Below are positions 1 to 6,263 of a stretch of 13,077 bases of DNA, one piece after another. The translations under genes were made by a program, and so were the position numbers. The notes under the pieces are model-generated. The model made no database searches and was not told the origin of the DNA. It worked only from the letters and a program-made list of their open reading frames with translations. Every line of letters begins with the position of its first letter. The stretch's first letter is position 1. This stretch comes from JBBSEZ01 sp038239195 (GTDB taxonomy: Bacteria > Planctomycetota > Planctomycetia > Gemmatales > Gemmataceae): contig JBBSEZ010000285.1 of assembly GCA_038239195.1 (NCBI GenBank), positions 1 to 13,077 of the forward strand, read 5' to 3'.

Positions 1-94
1 GACACCCTGGGCGCGGGCCCGCGCTCGCCGCCTGTTCGAAGCGGTGTGGGGTCGACGGGGTTACTCCGACCCGCCGCTAACCGGGGAGGAATAG
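1..94 (+). CDS. Possible 3' end of an upstream gene (partial)
   Basis: Frame 2 is open from the window edge to a TAG at 92-94. It reads as a plausible protein tail (ARRLFEAVWGRRGYSDPP, ending TGEE) with mostly G or C at third codon positions. The stop falls inside the ribosome-binding region of the next gene, 13 nt before its ATG, which would suit an operon. Frame 3 is also open to a TAA at 78-80 (ending GVTPTRR), so the choice of frame is uncertain. No family can be assigned from about 30 residues. Confidence 0.4.
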   Translation, partial: TPWARARARRLFEAVWGRRGYSDPPLTGEE

Positions 95-107
95 GAGGGC
101 GTTGACG

Positions 108-914
108 ATGTTTGCCCTGCGCACAACCTTGCTGGTGGCGCTCTTGCTCGGCGGCCTGGGGCTGGCGGCCTCGGCCGTGCCGGCCCAAAAAGCCGAGGAG
201 AAGCCCCCCGCCAAGAAGGAGGCGAAGAATCTTCTCCCCAACGGCGACTTCGAGCGAGGCACCGACACGCCGACGGGCTGGCAGGTCGTCGATGGGCTTA
301 CCACGTTCTGGGTCGGGGACGCCGACCCGAAGCGCGGCAAGGTCCTCAAGATCGACACCGACGTCTACCAGTCGCAAGGCTACGAGTGGTGGGCCAAGAT
401 CGTCAAGGGCGCCAAGGCCAAGGACGCGCCCAAGAAGAAACCGACCGTGGGCGACAAGTACGACACCCTGGCGGGGCTGGATGGCGTGTGGTACTGGAGC
501 GACTTCGTGCCCGTCGAGAAGGGCAAGGCCTACTGGCTGACGATGGACGTCAAGGGCGACGGCGTGATGGCCTGGCTGGTCGGCTACAACGAGAAGGAGA
601 GCAACGCCTTCGGGGCCGACGCCAACGCTTTTCAGGAGTTTTTGATCGAGAAGAAGCTCGGCAAGCCGCGCGACGTCAAGCGCGGCTTCGCCGGCATCAT
701 CAACAAGTACTCGTTCCGCGGGCAGCTCAACGGCCGTTACGCCAAGCCGCTGCCCAACGGCTGGAAGCGCTACGAGCGCGACACGCTGGTGTTCCGGCCC
801 ACCTCGAAGCACACGCCGAAGGTGCGCTGGATGCGCGTGCTGATCTTGCCGACCTGGCCCCCTGCCACGTATTACGTCGATAACGTCCGGCTCACCGAGG
901 TCGCGGGCAAGTGA
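108..914 (+). CDS. Secreted carbohydrate-binding-module-like protein
   Basis: This encodes 268 residues. The ATG at 108 was chosen because AGGAGG at 93-98 lies 9 nt upstream; the in-frame TTG at 102 is too close to that site. Residues 1-25 form a signal peptide (a hydrophobic LLVALLLGGLGLAASA run ending near VPAQ), followed by a Lys/Glu/Pro-rich linker to about residue 38. The rest resembles a galactose-binding-fold / CBM_4_9-type jelly roll: it opens with NLLPNGDFE and TGWQ and closes with YYVDNVRLTEV, the usual first and last strands of that fold. Many Trp and Tyr residues (YEWWAK, GVWYWSDF) would suit sugar binding. No catalytic domain is attached, so it is probably a stand-alone extracytoplasmic binding protein. 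The fold is inferred from end motifs and the ligand is unknown. Confidence 0.75.
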   Translation: MFALRTTLLVALLLGGLGLAASAVPAQKAEEKPPAKKEAKNLLPNGDFERGTDTPTGWQVVDGLTTFWVGDADPKRGKVLKIDTDVYQSQGYEWWAKIVKGAKAKDAPKKKPTVGDKYDTLAGLDGVWYWSDFVPVEKGKAYWLTMDVKGDGVMAWLVGYNEKESNAFGADANAFQEFLIEKKLGKPRDVKRGFAGIINKYSFRGQLNGRYAKPLPNGWKRYERDTLVFRPTSKHTPKVRWMRVLILPTWPPATYYVDNVRLTEVAGK

Positions 915-927
915 GCGCCGCCTGATC

Positions 928-979
928 CGCGAAGCCGCAAGGGGCACCTCGCCGGGCCGCTTGCGGCTTCGCGCGTTTT
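928..979 (+). terminator. Hairpin with T-run, probable intrinsic terminator
   Basis: A perfect 14-bp inverted repeat (928-941 with 960-973, cgcgaagccgcaag / cttgcggcttcgcg) with an 18-nt loop is followed by TTTT at 976-979. It starts 14 nt after the stop of the CBM-like gene. Only 16 nt separate the T-run from the next ATG, so there is no room for a separate promoter after it. The next gene probably depends on read-through, or the hairpin attenuates it. Confidence 0.65.
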
Positions 980-995
980 CCTCCGAGGGCCAACC

Positions 996-1619
996 ATGTT
1001 CAAATGGGCCTGTCTCCTGGTCGCCACCGCGTTTCTCGGGTTCGTCGCCTGGGTGCTCAACGACGTCCGCCTGGAGGTCCGCCGGACGAGCAACAACCTC
1101 AACGCCACGAGCGAATCGATCAACGAGAACCTGCCGCCCATCCTCGAGAAGACGCGCAAGGCGACCGACGCGCTGGGCGACGACATCCCCCAGATCGTGA
1201 CCCGGACGCGCGACGTCAGCGAGACGGTGGGCGAACTGGCCGCCGACCTGCGCAAGATGAAGACCGCGATGGCACGGCTGAAGACCGAGCGCGACCCCGA
1301 CCTGACCGACTACGCCGACAGCATCCTCGACTTCGTGGGCCAGACGGACGCCCTCGTCGGGGCCAAACCGCTCGTCAGCCTGGGCAGCGCGCTGCAAAAC
1401 CCGGTGCCGGCGAAGGCGTGGGCGGCGAGCGCGCGCAACGAGGCGGTCCTGGCGACGATCATCAACAAGTCGAAGCTCGGCGTACTGACGAGCATGACGA
1501 GCAACGCCGTCGGGCAGCCGTGGTACGTGCAGTTCGGCAATCGGCGCGAACTGATGCTCGACTGGCTCAAGGCGCAGCACCCCGAGACGAAGGCGCTCTT
1601 CGCCAAGGAAGGGACGTGA
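996..1619 (+). CDS. Membrane-anchored coiled-coil protein of unknown function
   Basis: This encodes 207 residues. The ATG at 996 is preceded by GAGGG (985-989) at 6 nt. Residues 4-22 are a single N-terminal hydrophobic segment (LLVATAFLGFVAWVL), probably an uncleaved anchor. Residues of about 28-90 are Asn/Ser/Thr/Glu-rich with heptad-like spacing (NNLNATSESINENLPP, then ILEKTRKATDALGDDIP and RTRDVSETVGELAADL). This resembles the helical linker of chemoreceptor-like or DUF948-type proteins and suggests an extended coiled coil. The C-terminal 110 residues are globular and not recognised; they include LPAKAWAAS-like and WYVQFGNRRELMLDWLKAQHP motifs. It looks like a conserved planctomycete hypothetical. 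It may be cotranscribed with the upstream CBM-like gene if the intervening hairpin is leaky. Confidence 0.75.
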   Translation: MFKWACLLVATAFLGFVAWVLNDVRLEVRRTSNNLNATSESINENLPPILEKTRKATDALGDDIPQIVTRTRDVSETVGELAADLRKMKTAMARLKTERDPDLTDYADSILDFVGQTDALVGAKPLVSLGSALQNPVPAKAWAASARNEAVLATIINKSKLGVLTSMTSNAVGQPWYVQFGNRRELMLDWLKAQHPETKALFAKEGT

Positions 1620-1630
1620 GTCGCGCTCCC

Positions 1631-1692
1631 CGGTTAGCGACGCTTCGCAGAAGCGTTGCCGCCCCCACGCTTCTTTGAAGCGTCGCTAACCG
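1631..1692. repeat. Nested palindrome (two hairpins within a larger hairpin)
   Basis: The outer arms 1631-1646 (cggttagcgacgcttc) and 1677-1692 are a perfect 16-bp inverted repeat. Inside it, 1649-1656 pairs with 1667-1674. Each half is also a hairpin on its own: acgcttc-gca-gaagcgt at 1640-1656 and acgcttc-ttt-gaagcgt at 1667-1683. There is no T-run. It lies between the convergent stops of the coiled-coil gene (1619) and MoxR (1697). It could act as a bidirectional terminator or mRNA-end stabiliser, or be a REP/BIME-like or MITE-like repeat. Confidence 0.8.
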
Positions 1693-1696
1693 ATCT

Positions 1697-2710
1697 TCAC
1701 TCCTGAAGCACCGGCACCGTGTCGAGGAGGTCGCGGACGACGTCGGTGGCGCGTTTGCCCTCGACCTCGGCTTCTGGCCGCACAATCAGCCGGTGCGCCA
1801 GCACGCCGCGGGCGATGGCGGCCACGTCCTCGTGCGTGAAGTAGTGTCGGCCATCGAGCAGGGCCCGGGCCCGGGCACAGCGCAGCAAGCACAGCGAGGC
1901 GCGCGGGCTGGCCCCCAGGGCCACGTCGGGATGCTGCCGGCTCGCCTCGGCCAGGTCGATGATGTAGTCGAGCAGCCCGTCGGAGCCGTGGACCTCCGCC
2001 AGCCGCCACTGGACGTCGAGGATCTCCTCCGCCGTGAAGAGCTGTTCGGCCAGGGCCGTCGGGGCGCTGTGTAGGCGCAGCATGGCGAGCTCGCCCTTGC
2101 GGCTGGGGTAGCCCATCTCGACGCGCAGCAGGAAGCGGTCGAGCTGGGCCTCGGGCAGGCGATACACCCCCTCCTGCTCGACGGGGTTTTGCGTCGCGAG
2201 GACCATGAACGGCTGCGGCAGCGGCAGGGTGGTGCCTTCGATGGTCACCTGGTTTTCCTGCATCGCCTCCAGCAGCGCCGACTGCGTCTTGGCAGGGGCC
2301 CGGTTGATCTCGTCGGCCAGCAGCACCTGGCAAAAGATCGGCCCTTTGCGCAGCACGAACTCGTTTTGCTTGCGGTCGAAGACGTAGGTGCCCGTGACGT
2401 CGGCTGGCAGCAGGTCGGGCGTGAACTGGATGCGCTGATACTGCGTCCCCAGCACGCGGGCAAACGTCTTGGAGAGGGTCGTCTTCGCCACCCCTGGCAC
2501 GCCCTCCAGCAGGACGTGCCCGCCGGCGACGAGGGCGATGAGGAACTGGTGGGTGACCTTGTCCATGCCCACCACCACGCGCCCCACTTCGCTCAGCACG
2601 CGCTCGCGCAGGCCCCGCAGGCGCTGCGCCAACTCGCGCAAAGGCCCCGCGACCGCCGGAGGGCCCTCCCCTCCGACCTCCTGCACGTCCCTTGGGCCCT
2701 TCCCTATCAT
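1697..2710 (-). CDS. MoxR family AAA+ ATPase
   Basis: This encodes 337 residues. The ATG at 2710 overlaps the TGA of the upstream DUF4350 gene as ATGA, which fixes the start and suggests translational coupling. A much longer in-frame reading upstream is low-complexity and overlaps that gene. Visible motifs are Walker A GVPGVAKT (residues 70-77), Walker B VLLADE (129-134), sensor 1 ATQNP (Asn175), and LPEAQLDRF with a candidate Arg finger (Arg192). An AAA_lid_2-type domain follows, with GASPRAS as the likely sensor 2. MoxR proteins are hexameric chaperone-like ATPases that mature or regulate partner complexes, often with DUF58 or von Willebrand A proteins. Here it is the last gene of a DUF4129-DUF4350-MoxR operon. 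No DUF58 gene follows; the next element is the nested palindrome. Confidence 0.93.
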   Translation of the reverse strand: MIGKGPRDVQEVGGEGPPAVAGPLRELAQRLRGLRERVLSEVGRVVVGMDKVTHQFLIALVAGGHVLLEGVPGVAKTTLSKTFARVLGTQYQRIQFTPDLLPADVTGTYVFDRKQNEFVLRKGPIFCQVLLADEINRAPAKTQSALLEAMQENQVTIEGTTLPLPQPFMVLATQNPVEQEGVYRLPEAQLDRFLLRVEMGYPSRKGELAMLRLHSAPTALAEQLFTAEEILDVQWRLAEVHGSDGLLDYIIDLAEASRQHPDVALGASPRASLCLLRCARARALLDGRHYFTHEDVAAIARGVLAHRLIVRPEAEVEGKRATDVVRDLLDTVPVLQE

Positions 2711-4242
2711 GCCGCCTCCCGAAGGACGAGTTTCCCGCTCGCCACCTCTTCGCCCAGGTCTTCCAGGTCGGCGAGCAACCTCTTGTAGGCGCCGGCAGAA
2801 ACAGCCACCGGCGCTGCCCCGTAAGCCAGCGCCCACAGCCGCTCGATTAGCCGTCGCACGCGCCGGCGCTGCCACCACCCGCCCTGGACCACGATACGAG
2901 GAAGAGGCCCCGGCGGCAGGCCCCCGTTGCCGAACCACTGCCTTGCGATCTGCCGGGCCGAGTCGTAGAGGTTGCCCGCGCGCAAGAGCGCCTGGTGCCG
3001 CTGCTCCTGGAGGGCCCCTGCCGACAGGTTCATCCCCACCGCCTGCGCCATCAGGGGCACGGCCGTGTCGCGCCGATACCGCCCGCGGGTGACGATGCGG
3101 TAGGCGCCGTAGAGCAGCAGCAGGACGCTCCCCACGAGCACGGCGACGCGCGCCAGGTCCGCCGGGGCAAGCCCGCGTCGCGCCAGCCAGGCGAGCAGCC
3201 GGGTGTTGTGTTCGTCGTTCGCCTCGCGCCGGGCGATCTCCTTGTCGATTGCGACGGCGACCTTCTGCCGGTTGGCCCAGAGCTGCCCGAGCACCTCGCG
3301 CACCGGCAGCTTGAGGCTCTTGAGCGGCACGTCGAAGTCGGTGCGCGGCAGGCCGTCCTCGACGAACAGCACCCGCTTGCGCTGCCGGCCTTCCCCGCTC
3401 AGGTAGTTCAGGCAGTTGTCGGTGAACTCGACGTTGTTGTTGTCGGACGGCAGCATCATCTGGTTGATGAAAAGGCTGTGGTCGGCCAGCAGGAGGACGC
3501 GGCCCTTTTCCAGGTCTCCGCCAACGGCGAACAGGAGGGGCACCCGGAAGAGATGCAGCCCCTCCGCCTTCCGCCGATCGCGCCCGGGGTCGATGGCACA
3601 CAAGTCCGGCAGGATCGCCAGGGGCTGCACCCGCCCCGGCAGTCGTTGGCGCGGCCGGAGGAAAGAGGGAAGGTTCGTCGCGACCCCTCGGGGCAGGGGC
3701 TCGCCCTCCCCCGGGACGACGAACAGGTTCGGCCCCCCCCCGGCGACGGGGAAGACGAACGGGCAGAAGTCGTGGCCCTGGTAGCGCCGACGAGGCTCTC
3801 CGTTGAGGCAAATCACGGTGCCGTCGTTGATCGTGGCCCCCGCCGTGGCAAGCAACTGCTGGCTAACGTCAGCGTGCGTTGCTTCGTTCACGGCGCGATC
3901 GCTGGCGAGCAGGACGGCGCCCCCCCGCTCCACGAACGAGCGCAGCCCCCCAGGCACCTCGCGCAGGCAGCGGAGGTCGCCCAGCACGATCAGGATCGTC
4001 TCGTGGGGCCGGTCCTTCAGTTCCGCGAAGCTACCCACGCCGGTGAATTGCTTGTCGAACAGCATGCGCCGGAAGACGTGCGTCCCCTCGCGCATCGCCG
4101 CGCGCAGGGCGGCCTCGTTGGCGGGGTCGCCCTTCTGCCCTCGCCCCTCGGCGGGGAGCCCGAAGACCAGCAGCCCCGCCGCGAGGAACAAGCCCGAAAC
4201 CCGACGCCAGCCGGGAGCGCGCGAGCAAGAGGTGGAGGTCAT
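2707..4242 (-). CDS. DUF4350 domain membrane protein
   Basis: This encodes 511 residues. The ATG at 4242 overlaps the upstream TGA as ATGA; an in-frame ATG at 4269 would extend it by 9 residues into the neighbour. An N-terminal signal or anchor segment lies at about residues 14-31 (VSGLFLAAGLLVFGLPA). Residues of about 50-280 match the DUF4350 pattern, a Rossmann-like fold of the glutamine-amidotransferase type (ILIVLGDLR, FVERGGAVLLASD, GRVLLLADHSLFIN). This family normally lacks the catalytic residues. A single transmembrane helix at about 363-381 (LARVAVLVGSVLLLLYGAY) is followed by a basic, probably cytoplasmic tail of about 130 residues. The large N-terminal part therefore faces outward. 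It is the middle gene of the MoxR operon and may be the sensor or partner subunit; the exact role is unknown. Confidence 0.85.
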   Translation of the reverse strand: MTSTSCSRAPGWRRVSGLFLAAGLLVFGLPAEGRGQKGDPANEAALRAAMREGTHVFRRMLFDKQFTGVGSFAELKDRPHETILIVLGDLRCLREVPGGLRSFVERGGAVLLASDRAVNEATHADVSQQLLATAGATINDGTVICLNGEPRRRYQGHDFCPFVFPVAGGGPNLFVVPGEGEPLPRGVATNLPSFLRPRQRLPGRVQPLAILPDLCAIDPGRDRRKAEGLHLFRVPLLFAVGGDLEKGRVLLLADHSLFINQMMLPSDNNNVEFTDNCLNYLSGEGRQRKRVLFVEDGLPRTDFDVPLKSLKLPVREVLGQLWANRQKVAVAIDKEIARREANDEHNTRLLAWLARRGLAPADLARVAVLVGSVLLLLYGAYRIVTRGRYRRDTAVPLMAQAVGMNLSAGALQEQRHQALLRAGNLYDSARQIARQWFGNGGLPPGPLPRIVVQGGWWQRRRVRRLIERLWALAYGAAPVAVSAGAYKRLLADLEDLGEEVASGKLVLREAA

Positions 4243-5543
4243 GCTCCCGTCGCCCCCGCCAGGTAGCACAGCTCGCGCCGGGCCGTGGCCAGGTCGCGCT
4301 CCGACAGCGGCGCCTCTTCGGGCGCGTAGCGCGCCTGTTCGTAAAGGTGGGCTAGCTGGTCGGCCGCCTGGCGGCGCCGATCCGTCCCCTCGCCCGACGG
4401 GCCCGCCTGCTCGCCCAGCCGATCCGCAAGCTCAAGGTGATGACAGGGGCGAGCCCGCGGCCCCAGCCTCAACAGGGCCAGGTATTCGAACGCCCGCACC
4501 AGGTCGCCGCGCGTCGCCACCTCTCCCGGGCGCACCGGCCAGGGCCCCAGCCGCCAGCCGCGCCCGGCCCCCTCCTGCCGGTCGCGATACCACCCACGCA
4601 TCCGCCAGAGCACGAAGGCGGCGATCAACACCACCATCCCCCACAGCAACACGACGCCAGCGCCTTTGCCGAGCGAGCCCGAGGGCAGGGAGGTGCGCAC
4701 GCGCGGCAGGACGGGCCCGCGGGCCTTGGGGAACGGCGAGCCCACGTTTCTCGGCAGCGCGCGGTCGAGGCGGGGCAAAAAGCGCGACAGGGTGCGCGCG
4801 CGCGCGGCCAGCTTGCCTTCGGCCTGCCCACTCGGGAGGCGGGTGGCGGCCTTGCGAAAGGCGTCGCGCCAGGAATCGCCGGCCGGAGAGGCGATCCAGC
4901 GATCGGCCCGGTTCGCCCACCCGTCGAGGTTCTTCTCGGTCCAGCGGGAGAAGTTCTCTTCGAGGCGCTCGACCGGCGAGCGCTCGGGCGGGGGCGGCGG
5001 GGGGCCGGTCGGGCCAGGAGGCGGCGGGCCGGGGCCCTGGGGCCCCGCGCCCTTGTCAGGGCCTCCCTGCTTCCCGTTGGGGCCGTCCTTGCGGGCGAGG
5101 TCCTCGGCCCACTTCTTGAGTTCCTTCTTCTTCTCGTCCGGCAACTTCCCGTTGGCGATGCCTTCGTCGAGCAGTTTCCGGAACTCGGGGTCTTTGCGAA
5201 GTTTCCCCTCCCGATTGCCGAGCATCTTGCGCAAGCGGGCGATCTCTTCCGGGCTAAACTTCTGTTCCTGGAGCTTCTTGCGGAAGGCCTCGTCCTTGAG
5301 CAGGCTTTTCGCCAGGGCAACGAGTTCGGGCGGGAGCTCTTCCTGCTCGGCCCCCTTGCCGCGCTGACGGACGCCGCTCAGTCGAGCAGCGAGGCTGTCT
5401 TCGGGGGAAGTGAGGTCGGTAAAATCGTTGCGGAGCGGGCGATGGGAAGGGCGCTCGCCGGGGGGAGGTTGGGCCACGGCCCCGGTGGCCCCCAGGCAAA
5501 CGAGAACGACCGCGGGCAACCCCAGCCGATACCGTTCGCTCAT
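4239..5543 (-). CDS. DUF4129 domain protein, first gene of MoxR operon
   Basis: This encodes 434 residues. The ATG at 5543 has AAGGGG (5550-5555) 6 nt upstream and gives a good signal peptide (LGLPAVVLVCLGATGAVAQ, residues 7-25). Residues 70-150 are charged and helical (FSPEEIARLRKML, FRKLLDEGIANGKLPDEKKK). Residues 158-190 are a Gly/Pro-rich linker with two polyproline runs. Residues 190-290 are basic and extended. A transmembrane helix spans about 294-313 (GAGVVLLWGMVVLIAAFVLW). The cytoplasmic end (345-425) matches DUF4129: an AFEYLALLRLG-like start, CHHLELADRL, and LYEQARYAPEEAPLSERDL. DUF4129 proteins accompany MoxR, DUF58 and transglutaminase genes in many bacteria. The stop overlaps the DUF4350 start by 4 nt. 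The long N-terminal extension is unlike minimal members of the family. Confidence 0.85.
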   Translation of the reverse strand: MSERYRLGLPAVVLVCLGATGAVAQPPPGERPSHRPLRNDFTDLTSPEDSLAARLSGVRQRGKGAEQEELPPELVALAKSLLKDEAFRKKLQEQKFSPEEIARLRKMLGNREGKLRKDPEFRKLLDEGIANGKLPDEKKKELKKWAEDLARKDGPNGKQGGPDKGAGPQGPGPPPPGPTGPPPPPPERSPVERLEENFSRWTEKNLDGWANRADRWIASPAGDSWRDAFRKAATRLPSGQAEGKLAARARTLSRFLPRLDRALPRNVGSPFPKARGPVLPRVRTSLPSGSLGKGAGVVLLWGMVVLIAAFVLWRMRGWYRDRQEGAGRGWRLGPWPVRPGEVATRGDLVRAFEYLALLRLGPRARPCHHLELADRLGEQAGPSGEGTDRRRQAADQLAHLYEQARYAPEEAPLSERDLATARRELCYLAGATGA

Positions 5544-5592
5544 GGTGGGCCCCTTGCCCCGATTCCGTTTCAAAGGCGGACGAACGACTTGC

Positions 5593-5621
5593 ATTCTAAG
5601 GCGGTAGTGCGGCGATTGCAA
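5593..5621 (-). promoter_or_regulatory. Sigma70-like promoter of the DUF4129-DUF4350-MoxR operon
   Basis: Read on the minus strand, TTGCAA (5621-5616) and TAGAAT (5598-5593) are separated by 17 nt. The -10 box matches the consensus at 5 of 6 positions and the -35 box at 4 of 6. The expected start near 5586 gives a leader of about 43 nt before the ATG at 5543. It was found by inspection only. Confidence 0.55.
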
Positions 5622-5759
5622 GCAAGTGCGAGCAGGGTAGGCCCCTGCGAGTGGCCGTGGAAACAAGCCGGCACTCTTGGGCAGTCGGCCCCCCCAGAGA
5701 CAGCGCCATACATTGCGGCGAGTTCCGAGAACGCCTCGTTGAGCATGCCGGGAACCGAC

Positions 5760-6227
5760 TCACTCCGACCTCAGTTGAGACAGAACGCGAGCTAACGCCT
5801 CGGGGATGGGCTCGCGGAGAGTGATCGTATAGCTGATTCCATCGCCGACCTCGTCAATCGGGAAATGAAGACTGAGACCGTCTTTCCTCTCAAGAACATC
5901 GACGGCACACCTGACAGAACGCCCGGTCGATAGTCGCGCGGTCATGGAGTAAATGTTCCCCCCCGCCTCCGTGCTACCGCGCTCGCAGGACCGGATCATT
6001 GCGGAAAGGTAGCCGAGCGACGCGGCATCAGTCAGGGGCACCCGTTGTTCGTGCCCGTGAAACTCCACCGCGACGAGGGCAGTGTCCTCGTCCCCCGCGA
6101 GGAGGCGCTCGAAATCGCGGTTGGCTGCGTGAGACCTCCAGCCCCACCATCCGCACGCGCCGCAGAGCCCGAGGGCCCCGAGGGCGAGCAGCAGGACGAG
6201 GGACCGGAGCACGGTCATGGCCCGCAT
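5760..6227 (-). CDS. Small membrane-anchored or exported protein, unknown
   Basis: This encodes 155 residues. AGGAG (6243-6239) lies 11 nt before the ATG at 6227. A TTG at 6230 (8 nt) and an ATG at 6218 are alternatives. An N-terminal hydrophobic stretch (VLRSLVLLLALGALGLCGAC) acts as a signal or anchor; the cysteines do not form a canonical lipobox. The remaining ~120 residues are mixed alpha/beta with no recognised family (VAVEFHGHEQRVPLTDAA, LGYLSAMIRSC, ISYTITLREPIPEALARVL). It starts 36 nt after the stop of the transglutaminase/RHS-tail gene on the same strand, so the two are probably cotranscribed. Its size and position would suit an immunity protein for the upstream RHS-type C-terminus, but nothing in its sequence proves this. 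No clear terminator is seen after the stop. Confidence 0.7.
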   Translation of the reverse strand: MRAMTVLRSLVLLLALGALGLCGACGWWGWRSHAANRDFERLLAGDEDTALVAVEFHGHEQRVPLTDAASLGYLSAMIRSCERGSTEAGGNIYSMTARLSTGRSVRCAVDVLERKDGLSLHFPIDEVGDGISYTITLREPIPEALARVLSQLRSE

Positions 6228-6263
6228 CAACTTTGTAACTCCTAGCAAAGGATCGGGTAGAAT

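Noticed and set aside
2711..3811. Upstream in-frame extension of MoxR to 704 residues
   Set aside because: The extension is Arg/Pro/Gly-rich and overlaps DUF4350; the ATGA junction gives the normal MoxR length.
2995..5795. Long plus-strand open frames opposite the DUF4350 and DUF4129 genes
   Set aside because: They mirror real genes with signal peptides, ATGA overlaps and a promoter; their translations are Arg/Pro-rich.
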